Assembly: GCA_039602395.1 (NCBI GenBank)
Contig: JBCNJP010000012.1
Coordinates: 22,138,396-22,202,395, forward strand
Length of the DNA stretch: 64,000 nt
Origin: Deinandra increscens subsp. villosa
Lineage: Eukaryota; Streptophyta; Magnoliopsida; Asterales; Asteraceae
Direction: 5' to 3'
Shown here: piece by piece, positions 9,707 through 21,472 of the stretch
How positions within the stretch are numbered: position 1 is the first letter of the stretch
Layout of the letters: each line of letters starts with the position of its first letter
Position numbers and translations under genes: made by a program
The notes under the pieces: model-generated
What the model saw: only the letters and a program-made list of their open reading frames with translations
What the model was told of the DNA's origin: nothing
Database searches by the model: none

Positions 9707-12334
9707 TCAGCCTTGAACATCAGCAGCCTCACTCCCAGTCCATATCAGCTCATGATTATGCCCGACATAAATATTGAAAGCAAAACAAATCCGTATCACC
9801 CTTTGAAACTGCAACGCCCGCTCCATATGATCAGGATGATACAGGATCTGATTGTGATAAAGCACATCTATATCAGCCTTGGACAAATTTATCAGCCACA
9901 TCGGATCATACACTTTCACAACCTTGTTTTCTTCTTTCAGCACAATCACTGCTTCACCAGTCTTTTCATTGTAATACCACCACCTCAATTTTTTGATAAA
10001 TCTAACTCCATCTTCATTAATGGAATCTTTTTCATCACAGCAGGCTTTTTCTTGAATATCAATATTATCAGCTTCTTCCCGGTCTTCTTATGAATCTTTG
10101 TTGGATGTCGACGCCTTCTTGGTTTTTGAGGACTAAAAAATTGAAATCCTTCTCGGCATTCTTTCTCAATAAGCTTTTTGAAGTGCAAACCCTTCCAGTC
10201 AGTGCCATAGTTGCACAAAGGCTTTCTTGTCAACTCTCAAACATCCCAAATCGGTAAACTGCTGAAATCTCTTGCACATTTGAAGTACTGGATACCGTGT
10301 TGACGTTTAATCCCGTAGCACTTCAAACTATCAGCATACATCCAACTGATAATATCACCCGAAGCTTGACCCTTGAATTTGACATATGATCTTTGCTTGA
10401 TTGGCTTCGGAGGAGGAACGTAGTTGGCATGAAACGTCTTCATGTATTCGCCAAATACCCAACGTTATTCTTGTTCCTTAGCCTCCTTAGCAATCGGGTC
10501 TTTAGGTTTCTCAGCCTCTTTCTTCTTCAACCTTTCCTCAACTTCCTCACCCTATTCCTTAGGAAAGAATTCAAAATCATCACCAGCCTGATCGTTGAAA
10601 TTTGAGTACATACCAGGATATTCTTCCTCGGTAATGTCATCGATCTCAACATCTTCATCAAAGATATCTTCCTCATCTTCATCAGACTCTGGATCAGACA
10701 ATTCATATTTCCTTGGTTCAGATTCAGAAGCCTTCTTCATATCCTCATCATTCAACTCAAACAATGCTTGCAGTTGTTCAGCAGTAAGATCACCAACAAA
10801 CTCTCCTTCTTCAAGTGTTTGTAGCATTTCTTTGAATTCGCCCAAACTAACTGCAGCCCAAACCAGTGATTCCAGTTGGGCCTGATCCTCCACCTACGTT
10901 CCCTTGAGGATCATCCTGATCGGGATCGTCATTCAAAAACTTCATGTAGTCATCCTGACAACCAGAGCTATCACCAATCTCCCCCTGAGCTTTAAATTTC
11001 TGCATTAAGAACTTTATTTGCTCATGCATCTCAAGAAGCAAGGCACTCTGGGTCTGACTAGCTCTATTCAAACGAAGAATCTCCCGATCTTTAGCTAAAT
11101 CCCGACTCTGCAATGTAGTAATCAATTGACCTTGAGATTGATTATGTGCCCTCAATTCATCATTACTTGTTTGTAGCTCAGTAATCATCTTCGACTGCTC
11201 TTCAGACGTAGCCTTCAACACATCAATTTGTGATTGATGATCGGTTAGAGCACTCTGAAGAATACTAGCTTGAGAGATCGACACTGAACCTTGATCATAG
11301 TTGAAATTGATATCTGGTGTTGAATGAGTAGAAGCTGTGGCTATTGTTATTGTTGAGAAAACAGGAGTCGTGGGTGTAGAACCCATCGGCTGATTTACAA
11401 ACTATGCACCAACACTTGCTGAAGGTGTTGTGCCAATAGTTATAGATCGATCAACATTCATTAAGTTTTGCAGAAACTCAGACTGAACATCAGAAACTGA
11501 AGTCTGAACAGTTGTAGTTGTTTCTGGCAAAGACATTGCAGGACTAGCAGAAAAAGATACACCGGCTCGAGGCTTCAAAATAAACTTTAGACCTTTCTGC
11601 TTCTTTCCTCGGCCACCAGCAAAAACTGACTTCTTCATCTTCTTTGACGGAGTCGAAGATGTACCAGTAACTTGTTGTTTTCCTTTGCCATGTACAACAT
11701 CGGCTTCAGGATTGTAATCTTCGTTTGTCTCGGATTAGGCAACATCAGCATACACAAGATCTTTGTAGCGATCGTTGCTTTTGTTCAAGCTGGTTCGGTA
11801 TGCGAAATGTTCATCGCTACCCTTTCTCACCTTCACATACTTTGAGTTGATCTTGATGCGCACAAACGGATTGTTTATGTCAGACACATCTTCAGAGCCA
11901 GCCCCAACATTCAAAAATTCATCATCATCATCATCCGATTCATCTTCATCTATCAAGGTATTCACAACTGGTGTCTCAGTCACATCGAAAATTACAGGAA
12001 CTTCTTGTGCTGAGACAACCGGTTCAGAGACAGGCGGTTGTGAGACATCCGGTTCTTGATTCATAGGTTCCTGTAGAACTGGTAATCTTTGCTTTGGTCT
12101 TTTTACCTTTCCTTGTTGTGGTATTTGATTTTGCTCCACAATCCAACTATAGTCTAACTCCTCTGAATCACTTCCTTCAGAATGACGAGCTGCACCCTGA
12201 ACTGGTGCAACATAATCAACATTAGCCAAATGACCAATTAGGCGTTTTAGTTTTGGCTGCTCTTCTGGTTTCTTCTTCTGATAAGATGCCAAAGCCCCCA
12301 CACTGGCTTCATTCATATGTTTCAGCTCCATCTT
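9707..12334 (-). pseudogene. Sirevirus envelope-like gene, copy A (cut by the gap)
   Basis: The minus strand encodes, in order: a conserved block KMELKHMNE..RLIGHLANVDYVAP; an acidic stretch with an Asp run near 11920; a coiled-coil region near 11250-11020 (QSQGQLITTLQSRDLAKDRE); a second acidic region near 10700; and a C-terminal domain with SYVKFKGQASGDIISWMYAD, RWWYYNEKTGEAVIVLKEEN and MWLINLSKADIDVLYHNQIL. Stops are shared with copy B (after YADVA near 11736, after QE near 10470, after LPIWDV near 10237). A deletion of roughly 75-80 bp near 10858 and a further frame break near 10003 are private. It lies upstream of a polypurine tract and LTR, as envelope-like genes do in Sireviruses. The N-terminal domain falls in the N gap. 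Biochemical function unknown. Confidence 0.75.
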
Positions 12335-12834
12335 NNNNNNNNNNNNNNNNNNNNNNNNNNNNNNNNNNNNNNNNNNNNNNNNNNNNNNNNNNNNNNNNNN
12401 NNNNNNNNNNNNNNNNNNNNNNNNNNNNNNNNNNNNNNNNNNNNNNNNNNNNNNNNNNNNNNNNNNNNNNNNNNNNNNNNNNNNNNNNNNNNNNNNNNNN
12501 NNNNNNNNNNNNNNNNNNNNNNNNNNNNNNNNNNNNNNNNNNNNNNNNNNNNNNNNNNNNNNNNNNNNNNNNNNNNNNNNNNNNNNNNNNNNNNNNNNNN
12601 NNNNNNNNNNNNNNNNNNNNNNNNNNNNNNNNNNNNNNNNNNNNNNNNNNNNNNNNNNNNNNNNNNNNNNNNNNNNNNNNNNNNNNNNNNNNNNNNNNNN
12701 NNNNNNNNNNNNNNNNNNNNNNNNNNNNNNNNNNNNNNNNNNNNNNNNNNNNNNNNNNNNNNNNNNNNNNNNNNNNNNNNNNNNNNNNNNNNNNNNNNNN
12801 NNNNNNNNNNNNNNNNNNNNNNNNNNNNNNNNNN
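12335..12834. other. Assembly gap, 500 N
   Basis: Exactly 500 N, a placeholder length. Sequences on both sides belong to two copies of the same segment (see findings). Confidence 0.99.
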
Positions 12835-15042
12835 CCTTACTAACCATTGTTTCCTTGAGTAGGACACATCCCTTGAACCTGAGGGGTGCGAAGCACCCCT
12901 AACTCGCATACACGTGAGGGGTGCGAGCACCCCTAACTTGCACACGCGCACGCGTGGTGTGGGCGTATGAGGCACAATGTGGCGCTTTGATGGCGTGCTT
13001 TGCGCTTCGCACGCTCGCATCGCCGTGAGCCGCTTGAGAGCCGCCTAATTGTTTTTAAGTTCAAGCGGAAACGCGTATGCCTCCGGATTGACAACTGTTC
13101 ATGCGTTTTGAGCAATTAAGGAAATTCCGCGTTAATTAGAAATCAATTTCCATTAAAGATGTTTAATGCAAAATTTGACTACAAATTCTTTGATTGCTCT
13201 ACAAGGCTGTTAATCACTATAAATATTGCCTCTTTAGTTGAGACTAAATACACCGAATTTATCATAATTCTTTTTCTCTTCTCATCCTCCAATTCTCTCT
13301 CAAAATCTTCATCTTCGTTCTTAGTTCTTCAAGTTCAAGGTAATTTCAGGCTTAGTGTTATCCCGACCGTACAATACGTTTTAGGCGATTGTACTCTGGA
13401 AAACAAAACGGGTTCTTCAGTAGACCCGGAATTTGTTTTAAGGGACCCGGGTTTTGACCCGAAGCCTTCGCCAAGAAATATTTCCGTTTTCGTCTTTTCG
13501 CAAAATTCTTTCAAAACCTTTTTCTAAAATTGTTTAATAATTGTGTTTTCCAAATCATTAATGTTTTAAACCTTCCATTGACTTATTCTTAGTTAAATAT
13601 TGTTTGTATATTTCTTCATTTAATTTTTTCTGTTGTAATTGTTATTTCATTTCCTTTGTAAATGTACTGTAACGTATTCCATTTATTTTTCCTATATTGT
13701 AATTGTTTAATTTCCTTGTAATGTTAGTAAGAGTAGACTATTTCATTTGATTGTATTGTAATAGAGTAAGTTCTTTATTTTGTTGCAATCATACTTAAAT
13801 AAAGTATTTAATTTTTTTTTCAAATTTATGAATGATTTTCCTACATTCCTAAGAGCTTCAATGATTGAATTTATGACCCTAAGATCACTAATCTTTTCAT
13901 CACCACAAATCACTATTCTAATAAGCCCTCATGGTTATCATTCGTCACATACTTAAAACATAGCAAGTAGTAAATATAAAACATTTTGACTACGGGCCAT
14001 CATCACAAAATGGGCAACATTTAAATTCCTTTTTGTTGACACACCCGTGTGGACAGCCTTTCCAATCTACTCTCTATCTAAAAATATTATAATAATAACC
14101 TATAACATTATACAAGTTGAGTCGATTTGTTCATGAGCTACCGAAGATCGAATCGATAAAAAGCTCGAAACAAGCCGAACCTTAACGAGCTCGAGTTTAA
14201 ACAAGCCGAGCCTTAACGGGCTCGAGCCAAACTCGAGCTTTGAAATAAGGCTCGTTTAATAAACAGGCTCGAGCTTGAGCTTTACATATCGAGCTCGAGC
14301 CGGCTCATGAGCCTTAACGAGCTTTTATTTATAATTATGGATTAGGTCTTTTAAGTAATCTACTTACATTCGACATCCTTTAAGTTATATGGTTGTTTTG
14401 AAAAAGCTAGGTCCTTTGTACTTAACCTCGTTAAAATGATCCGTTAAGTGAGGGACAAAATGGGTATTTTGTCTATTTTATCCCTTTTTTATTTCATTTA
14501 AAGAAATCTGTGCATACATCAAGCCCTAGGGAGATCGGGAAAGAAAGGAGGCAGCCGACTTCGGCGAGGCGAAAAACTCCGATGTTACCAACGATCGTCT
14601 AGCACTTCGCACACAAGTAAATCAATTCGATCACACTCTTGCTCTCCAAAGTCAACAAGAAACGACACAGGTGGAGACCGATTGCAAGTCGTCACCTCTG
14701 TCGGTGACGATGCGTCGGCGGGATCGATGGAGAAAATTTATACCTCTTGAGTAGTTTTAGGGTTTGCATTTATTAGTGAGCATCTGTGTGTGCAAAATTT
14801 ATTTTCCCTCCATTTCTGCCATCTGCTCTTTTCTTCAACTATTTGCTCCTTCAACAGTAAGACGCTCATCCTTCATTTTACCTCTCCATTTCCTTAACTT
14901 AACTTGTTATTAAAGTTGTTTCTTCTTACAAAATACTTCAGATTTGACCTCTACTTGCATTTCTATGAAAAAAATTTGAGGATAATGCTTCCATTATTTT
15001 AAGTATTTACTCGTTACTGGATTATGTTTCAGCAGATCATTG
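12835..15042 (+). repeat. Right-hand copy of the 5091-7066 segment, plus 230 bp of unique spacer
   Basis: From its first base (ccttactaaccattg) to about 14812 this is collinear with 5091-7066 with scattered single-base differences and small indels. It starts inside an LTR, with no feature boundary at the gap edge. 14813-15042 is absent from the left copy and holds no gene I can recognise. Confidence 0.85.
14110..14325. repeat. Cluster of GAGCTCGAGC-type motifs, right copy
   Basis: Same palindromic cluster as at 6370-6580 with a few substitutions (for example tcgtttaataaacaggctcgagc). Confidence 0.7.
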
Positions 15043-15297
15043 TGTTAGAAAATGTGTGTGAATGAGATGTTTATCTCAAAAAAATTTTTGTTCAAGTTTG
15101 GAAAAAAGTGATGTGAGCTATCCCACATTGGTGTGGAAACAAAAGGTGAATTGGTTTATAAGGATAAACCTCAAAGTTCTAGACATCACTTGTGTCATGT
15201 TTTACTCCAGCTCATATCCTCGCGCAGGGGGGGGGGGGCGGGGCGAATAATGGGTTGTCGAGTCGATATTCTAAACTCGTTTCCGCGCGACCTGCGG
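15043..15297 (+). mobile_element. 5' LTR of copia element D
   Basis: It begins TGTTAGAAAATGTGTG and matches the 3' LTR at 20500-20754 over exactly the same length (255 bp), ending at cgcgcgacctgcgg in both. It contains ggtttataaggataaacc (TATA-like with flanking inverted bases) and a run of G at about 15229. The ends lack a clear CA terminus, and no 5-bp target duplication was found. Confidence 0.75.
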
Positions 15298-15349
15298 GTC
15301 CGGCTGTACACACAGTTTTAAACTGGTGTACCCTGGGAACAGACGTCGA

Positions 15350-15850
15350 ATCTGTTTAAGTTTGTTGGAAATTCAATAACGATTCGAACAATCTTTCGAT
15401 CAATTACAATACAGAATATAGATAATGAATGACAATTCACCAAAGATAAATACAAGCATAAACACCACCGTAACACGATCATGAACAGCAGCGAGATCAG
15501 TCCCTGCAAAACAGATAAACACAGAAATAAAACGAAAGGAACCGGGCTTGTGTTTGACACAATTCCCTTCGTCCGGCTGTACACACAGTTTTGAAACGGT
15601 GTACCCTGGGAACAGACGTCGAATCTGTTTAAGGGAATTGTGTCAAACACAAGCCCGGTTCCTTTCGTTTTGTTTCTGTGTTTATCTGTTTTGTAGGGAC
15701 TGATCCTGCTGCTATTCGTGAGCGTGTTACGGTGGTGTTTATGCTTGTATTTATCTCTGTTGAATTGTCATTAATTATCTATATTCTGTATTGTAATTGA
15801 TCGAACGATTGTTCGAATCGTTATTGAATGTCCAACAAACTTAAACAGAT
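15350..15850. repeat. 220-bp inverted repeat with 61-bp spacer in the element D leader
   Basis: Left arm 15350-15569 and right arm 15631-15850 are reverse complements with a few mismatches. The 61-bp spacer (cgtccggctgtacacacag...) repeats the sequence just before the left arm (15297-15356). The left-copy element has only the right-arm sequence (7073-7272). Transcription from the LTR would give a long hairpin RNA just upstream of gag. Confidence 0.9.
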
Positions 15851-15909
15851 TTTGTGTACACTCTGTGTACGAATTTTTTCTGACTATTCTCCTCTGGTTT
15901 CGTTTCAGA

Positions 15910-17031
15910 ATGAGTTCCTCTCAGCCAATGTCGACCTCTGATGTCTCTGCTGTGTTTACCTCCTCCGTTGTTGTTACCATTGTGATGGTTGAACCGCTGC
16001 CTGGCGCGGTGGCAAGCCACGCTGAAAAACCTGAAAAGTTCAACGGTCTGAACTTCAGATGTTGGCAGCAAAAGATGTTGTTTTATCTGAAAACGTTGAA
16101 CGTTGCGAGGTTCTTGACTGAAACCCCTCCCCAAGTTTCCGAAGGGGAAATGGATGCTCAATCTGTGAGCGCGGTTCAAGCTTGGAAGCATTCTGAGTTC
16201 TTGTGTAAGAACTATGTGCTCAATGGTTTGGCGGACTCACTTTACAATGTGTATTGTAAAGTAAACACGACCAAGGAACTATGGGAATCTTTGGAACGAA
16301 AATACAAAACCGAAGATGCAGGCACAAAGAAATTTGTGGTGGCCAAATTCTAGGACTTTAAAATGATTGACTCAAAAACTATTATGAGTCAAATCCAAGA
16401 GTTGCAAATCATTCTCCATGATATTCATGCGGAAGGAATATCACTCATCGAGACATTTCAAGTGGCTGCCATGATCGAGAAATTACCACGAAGCTGGGTT
16501 GATTTCAAGAACTACCTCAAACACAAGAGAAAGGAATTGACAATTTAATATCTTGTGGTTCGTCTTCGTATTGAAGAAGACAAGAAAATTGCTCAAAAAC
16601 AGAGTGATGTCCCTGAGCAAGCAAAGACCAATATCGTTGAATATGGCCAATCCTCCAAAGGTAACAAGAATAAAGGACGGGCTGAGAAGAAGAACAAGGG
16701 GAAAGGGTTTAATCTTAAACCCAAAGGTGGGGTTGGGAAGAAGAAATTTAAAGGCAAGTGTTACAACTGTGACAAGCTAGGTCATCGGGTAAATGAATGT
16801 AGACAACCCAAGAAAGATGTCTCTCGTCAAGCCAATATGATTGATGATTATGAGAATCTTGTTGCCATGATTTCTGACCTCACAATGATGATCTCTGAGG
16901 TTAACTTGGTTGGTTCGAATACCAAAGAATGGCGGGTTGCTACCGGTGCCACTCGCCATGTGTGTGCTAACAAGAACTTGTTTAACACCTTCAAAGAAGT
17001 TACTAATGGAGAAAATGATATCAGGAAATGA
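15910..17031 (+). pseudogene. Copia element D gag-protease, with lost catalytic Asp
   Basis: The ATG at 15910 follows ggtttcgtttcag|a. Gag runs to TAG at 16351 (the same stop as the left copy at 7767), resumes with DSKTIMSQIQELQIILHDIH, stops at 16546, then carries a basic linker and zinc knuckle CYNCDKLGHRVNEC near 16761. The protease signature reads WRVATGA near 16932 where active copia proteases have V-D-T/S-G; the Asp codon is replaced by Ala (gct). A deletion after TNGEN then breaks the frame at 17031. Element D can therefore not process its own polyprotein. Confidence 0.88.
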
Positions 17032-19916
17032 GCTTACCTTGACTAATGTGTTGTATGTCCCTGAGATTCGTAAGAATCTTATGTCTGGGTGGCTGTTGAA
17101 TAAGTTTGGTTTCAAAATGGTGTTTGAGTCAGATAAGGTCGTGTTGACCAAGAATAGTGTGTATGTTGGAAAGGGCTATGCCCTAAATGGTATGTTGAAA
17201 CTAAATGTAATGGTCGTTAACAATGCTATGAATAAGACTGGTACTAGTTCTGCTTATTTGCTTGAGTCTTCAAATGTGTGGCATGGTAGACTTGGTCATG
17301 TTAACTTTAATTTCATTTGTCGTTTGATTAAATTAAATTGCATACCAACTTTTGATATTTACTCAAACTATAAATGTGAAACGTGTGTTGAAGCAAAATT
17401 AAGTAGATCATCCATCATTCAAACCGGTTGAAAGAAATACTGAACCACTGGGTATGATCCACACAGATGTGTGTGATTTGAAATCCATTCCAACTAGAAA
17501 TGGATTTAAATACTTCATCACGTTTATCGATGATTGCATGAAGTATTGTTATGTTTACTTGCTCAAAAGTAAAGACGAGGCAATTGAAGCTTTCATTGCT
17601 TATAAAACTGAAGTTGAGAATCAACTTGAAAGGAAGATCAAGGTTGTACGAAGTGATACAGGTGGTGAGTATGTCTCACCATTTGCTGAATTCTGTTTAC
17701 AAAACGGAATTAGGCATGAGTTCACTGCACCATATTCACCCCAATCAAATGGGATTGCTGAACGGAAAAATCAAACCTTGAAAGAAATGATGAGTGTCAT
17801 GTTAATGAGTTCTGGTGTAAACCAAAACTTGTGGGGGGATGCTATCCTCATGGCAAACTATCTTTTGAATAGGATACCCCATAAGAAAAGAGATGAAACC
17901 CCATACGAGTTATGGTGGAAAAGAAAACCATCCTACGAATACCTCAAAGTGTGGGAGTGTCTAGCCAAGGTGGTTGCTCCACTACCTAAGGCTCAAAAGA
18001 TAGGAACCAAAACTGTTGATTGTATATTCATTGGATATCCAGATCACAGTAGCGCGTATCGTTTCCTTGTGCATGAATCCAAGATTCCCGATATTCGCAA
18101 AGGAACGATACTGGAATCAAAGAATGCTTCATTCTTTGAAAATATATTTCCGTGCATTACAAAAGAATATGGAAATACGTCTGGGGCAGATGATGAATGT
18201 ATTCATGTTGAGCTAGTTCCGGAAGAACTAAAACGAGTTTCGGAAGAACCCAAAACGTGTTCCGGAAGAACAAGAGCAATCTGAGGAGGAAGATGTTGAC
18301 CCTAGGTGAAGCAAGAGGGCTAGAACTGAAAAGTCTTTTGGTCCTGATTTCTACACGTACATGGTAGAAAGTGAACCCAAAACATACCATGAAGCGGTAA
18401 CTTCCTCAGAAGGACCTCAATGGAGGGAGGCCATTAAAAGTGAAATAGATTCTATTTTACAAAACCATACATGGGAACTAGTGGATCTTCCTCCGGGATG
18501 CAAACCATTAGATCATCGTTGGATCTTTAAGATGAAGATGAAGCCTGATGGCTCTATAGACAAGTACAAGGCAAGACTAGTGGTCAAAGGATACAAACAA
18601 AAAGAAAGTCTAGATTACTTTGACACATATTCACCAGTAACTCGAATAACCTGCATAAGGTTGGTACTTGCTATTGCAGTCATTAGAAATTTGGAAGTTC
18701 ACCAAATGGATGTGAAAACCGCTTTCTTAAATGGAAATCTAGAGGAAGAGATTTACATGGAACAACCATAGGGCTTTAGAGCCTCTGGACAAGGAAAGAA
18801 AGTGTCTAAACTGGTCAAATCCTTGTATGGACTAAAGCAAGCTCCAGAACAATGGCATGAAAAGTTTGATCATGTCATGCTTGATTCTGTTTCAAGATCA
18901 ATGAATGTGGTAAGTGTGTGTAAATGAAAGACACACCAGATGGTTATGTCATCTTGTGTCTATACGTTGATGACATGCTCATTGCTGGAAGTAATGGCAA
19001 AATGAGAAAATCAACAAAGGATATCTTGAGAGCAAGATTTGACATGAAAGACATGGGTTTAGCATATGTGATTTTGGGAGTTAAAATCACTCGAACCCAA
19101 AGTGGACTTGCATTAGGACAAACCCATTATGTGGACAAAGTTCTTGAAAAGTTCAGTGCAAATGACTCTAATATAGCTAGAACTCCCATTGACACAAGTC
19201 AACATCTAGCTAAGAACAGAGGACAGCCTGTTAACCAATTAGAGTATTTAAGAATTATTGGCAGTTTGATGTATTTGATGAGTTGTACCAGACCAGACTT
19301 AGCATATGTTGTAAGCAAGTTAAGTAGGTACATGAGTAATCCAAGTTCAACTCATTGGAGATGTGTGACTAGGTTACTTAGGTACCTAAGGTACACAAGG
19401 GATTACGAGCTGCATTACAACATATATTCTGCAATGATTGAAGGATACTGTAATGCAAATTGGATATCTGATACGAAGGATTCCAGAGCAACGAGTGGAT
19501 ATGTATTCACACTTGGAGGTGCAGCCATATTGTGGAAATCGTCGAAACAAACGGTTATTGCTAGATCCACGATGGAAGCAGAATTCATCGCTTTAGATAA
19601 AGCTGGTGAAGAGGGAGAATGGCTACGTCAATTTATGGAGGATATACCAAGATGGCCTAAGCCGGCAACGGCCATTTGTATACATTGTGATAGCCAATCG
19701 GCAATTGGCAGAGCTCATAGCACAATGTATAATGGTAAGAACATACATATAAGACGTAGACATAATACGATACGACAATTAATCTCTACTGGAATTATCA
19801 CTGTTAACTATGTGAAGTCAAAGGATAATATTGTGGATCCGCTGACAAAAGGCCTAAGTAGAGAGTTAGTTCAGAAGTCGTCCATGGGAATGGGACTAAA
19901 GCCCTTAAAAGATTAA
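17020..19916 (+). pseudogene. Copia element D pol: integrase, reverse transcriptase, RNase H
   Basis: Domains in order: the HHCC pre-integrase region with WHGRLGHVNF near 17280 and CETCVEAK near 17377; the integrase core 17454-18284 with HTDVCD, RSDTGGEY and the Glu in AERKNQT (D, D, E residues present); reverse transcriptase 18361-19000 with KARLVVKGYKQKESLDYFDT, QMDVKTAFLNG and YVDDM; RNase H 19540-19900 with MEAEFIALDKAGEEGEWL and KNIHIRRRHN. Breaks: stop near 17429 before integrase, frame break at 18284-18307, TAG at 18769, and a damaged stretch to 18924. It would copy RNA into DNA and integrate it, but is inactive as read. Layout PR-INT-RT-RH is diagnostic of Ty1/copia. Confidence 0.9.
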
Positions 19917-20499
19917 GTTTATATGAAGGAAAACCTAACTCAGTTGACTGGAGATCCCAAGATCTGAGTTCAATAGGACAACCTAATTGTATGAATTAGT
20001 GAGGTCACTATGGGGGAAGATTTGATAAACCCACGCACTTTAAGAAGGGGATGTATGACTGGAATCAGTAAATCTCCTAGTCCATTCCTAAAAGTGACAA
20101 GTACGAGGTTAAGCCTATGGCTTTTAATGATTCAGCTGAGGCAGCGACACGTGGTGAATCACCTATGTGAGAGAGAAGTGGGGTCACTTCGAAGGGTATT
20201 GAGAGGGGGCATGGCACCTAAGAGCTCTCACAGAACCAGGCTAATGTTCATGACCATAACGAACATAATTATGAGGACTTGATATTGTCAAGGAGAGTCT
20301 TGTGTGAAGCACATTGTCACCTACACAAACAGCCGACGAGTTCAAAGGCATCGCCGCCTACTCAGAGCCAGTAGACTAAGTGTGTTTCATGAGCGAAGGT
20401 TCAAAGGGTAACACCTACCTATCGTATGTAAGTTTCAACTGTTGAAATTCGATCGGGATTAAGTTACTTATGAGATCAACATCCATTCATGTGGGGGAT
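19917..20499 (+). other. Copia D 3' untranslated region with polypurine tract
   Basis: No gene. It ends cattcatgtgggggat (tract 20490-20499) at the LTR start. Homologous to 4140-4766. Confidence 0.75.
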
Positions 20500-20754
20500 T
20501 GTTGGAAAATGTGTATGATTGAGATGTTTATCTCAAAAGAATTTTTGTTCAAGTTTGGAAAAATGTGAGGTGAGTTATTCCACATTGGTGTGGGAACAAA
20601 AGGTGAATTAGTTTATAAGGATAAACCTCAAAGTTCTAGACATCACTTGTGTCATGTTTTACTCTAGCTCGTACCCTCGCGCAGGGGGGGGGGGGGGTTG
20701 TGAAAAATGGGTTGTCGAGCCGAAATTCTGAACTCGTGTCCGCGCGACCTGCGG
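20500..20754 (+). mobile_element. 3' LTR of copia element D
   Basis: 255 bp, same length as the 5' LTR, with several substitutions (gtatgattgagatg versus gtgtgaatgagatg), so the insertion is not recent. Contains a long G run at about 20685. Confidence 0.8.
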
Positions 20755-20778
20755 ACACGAATGCAGCTCTAAACCCTG

Positions 20779-21077
20779 TGTCCGAGCGTGACAAGTTTTT
20801 GCTAATTTTCGAACTATTTTTGAGATGATTTTAGAAATGGCCTTTGGCTTTCCAAACCTGATCATTCATTACGGATTAATGAGCATAAATTGATCATTCA
20901 TTACTGAATAATGATGGTCACTTCATATGCCCAGTTTGCGTGTATAAATACACAAGTTTAGAGCAAAAAAAACACACCGAAAAATAGAATTCGAACGTCG
21001 TGCTGCTGCTGATCTACGTGCATTGCTTCATTCTGGTTTCGTTTCAGGCAAGTATCTCGTCCGGCTATACACACAGT
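20779..21077 (+). promoter_or_regulatory. LTR-like promoter block, right copy
   Basis: Counterpart of 9190-9488, with TATA box gtgtataaatacacaag near 20940 and acceptor-like ggtttcgtttcag near 21036-21048. Its last bases (cgtccggctatacacacagtt) resemble the repeated element at 15297 and 15570 in copia D. Confidence 0.5.
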
Positions 21078-21438
21078 TGAAAACGCTGGAGCGTACGGAT
21101 CGGCTTAGTTCGACATCAATGTGATAGTTAATCAACAACTCTACGTGTAAATATAAAGTTCAATCTCTCATTCAGTATCAAGTACGAAATACAGAGAGAA
21201 TCAGAACAGTTCACACCTTACAAAACACACACTATTACAAAACTTGTTTCAAAAGACTAAGCTATCAACCTATATATAGGACAACCCGCTGTCCGAACTC
21301 CTTGCTGGTCCGAACCTCAAGTTCGGCCTAGGTTCGGCCTGGGTTCGGCTAGAGTTCGGCCAGCAGGCCTTGGTTGAAATCTTCAAGTCTTCAAAACGCT
21401 TTGTCTGATCCAGCATGTTGCCACATGAGGTATCAACA
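21078..21438 (-). mobile_element. 3' LTR of envelope-like element B
   Basis: In the minus sense it starts TGTTGATACC after the tract gccaagggggagtt (21439-21452). Upstream of the TATA box (cctatatatagg near 21270) it carries six or more GTTCGG/CCGAAC motifs (21290-21365), the type of CGG/CCG repeated motif reported for Sirevirus LTRs. No 5' partner LTR is seen. Confidence 0.75.
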
Positions 21439-21472
21439 AACTCCCCCTTGGCAAATGCTGGACCGTTCTTCA

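Noticed and set aside
10595..10885. Ser-rich plus-strand frames opposite the envelope-like genes (also 22341-22607)
   Set aside because: Antisense shadows of Asp/Glu codon runs (gat/gaa read as atc/ttc).
12322..13020. Long open frames crossing the N run (also at 51560-52237)
   Set aside because: They are open only because N codons contain no stops; the real coding parts are on the left side of the gap only.
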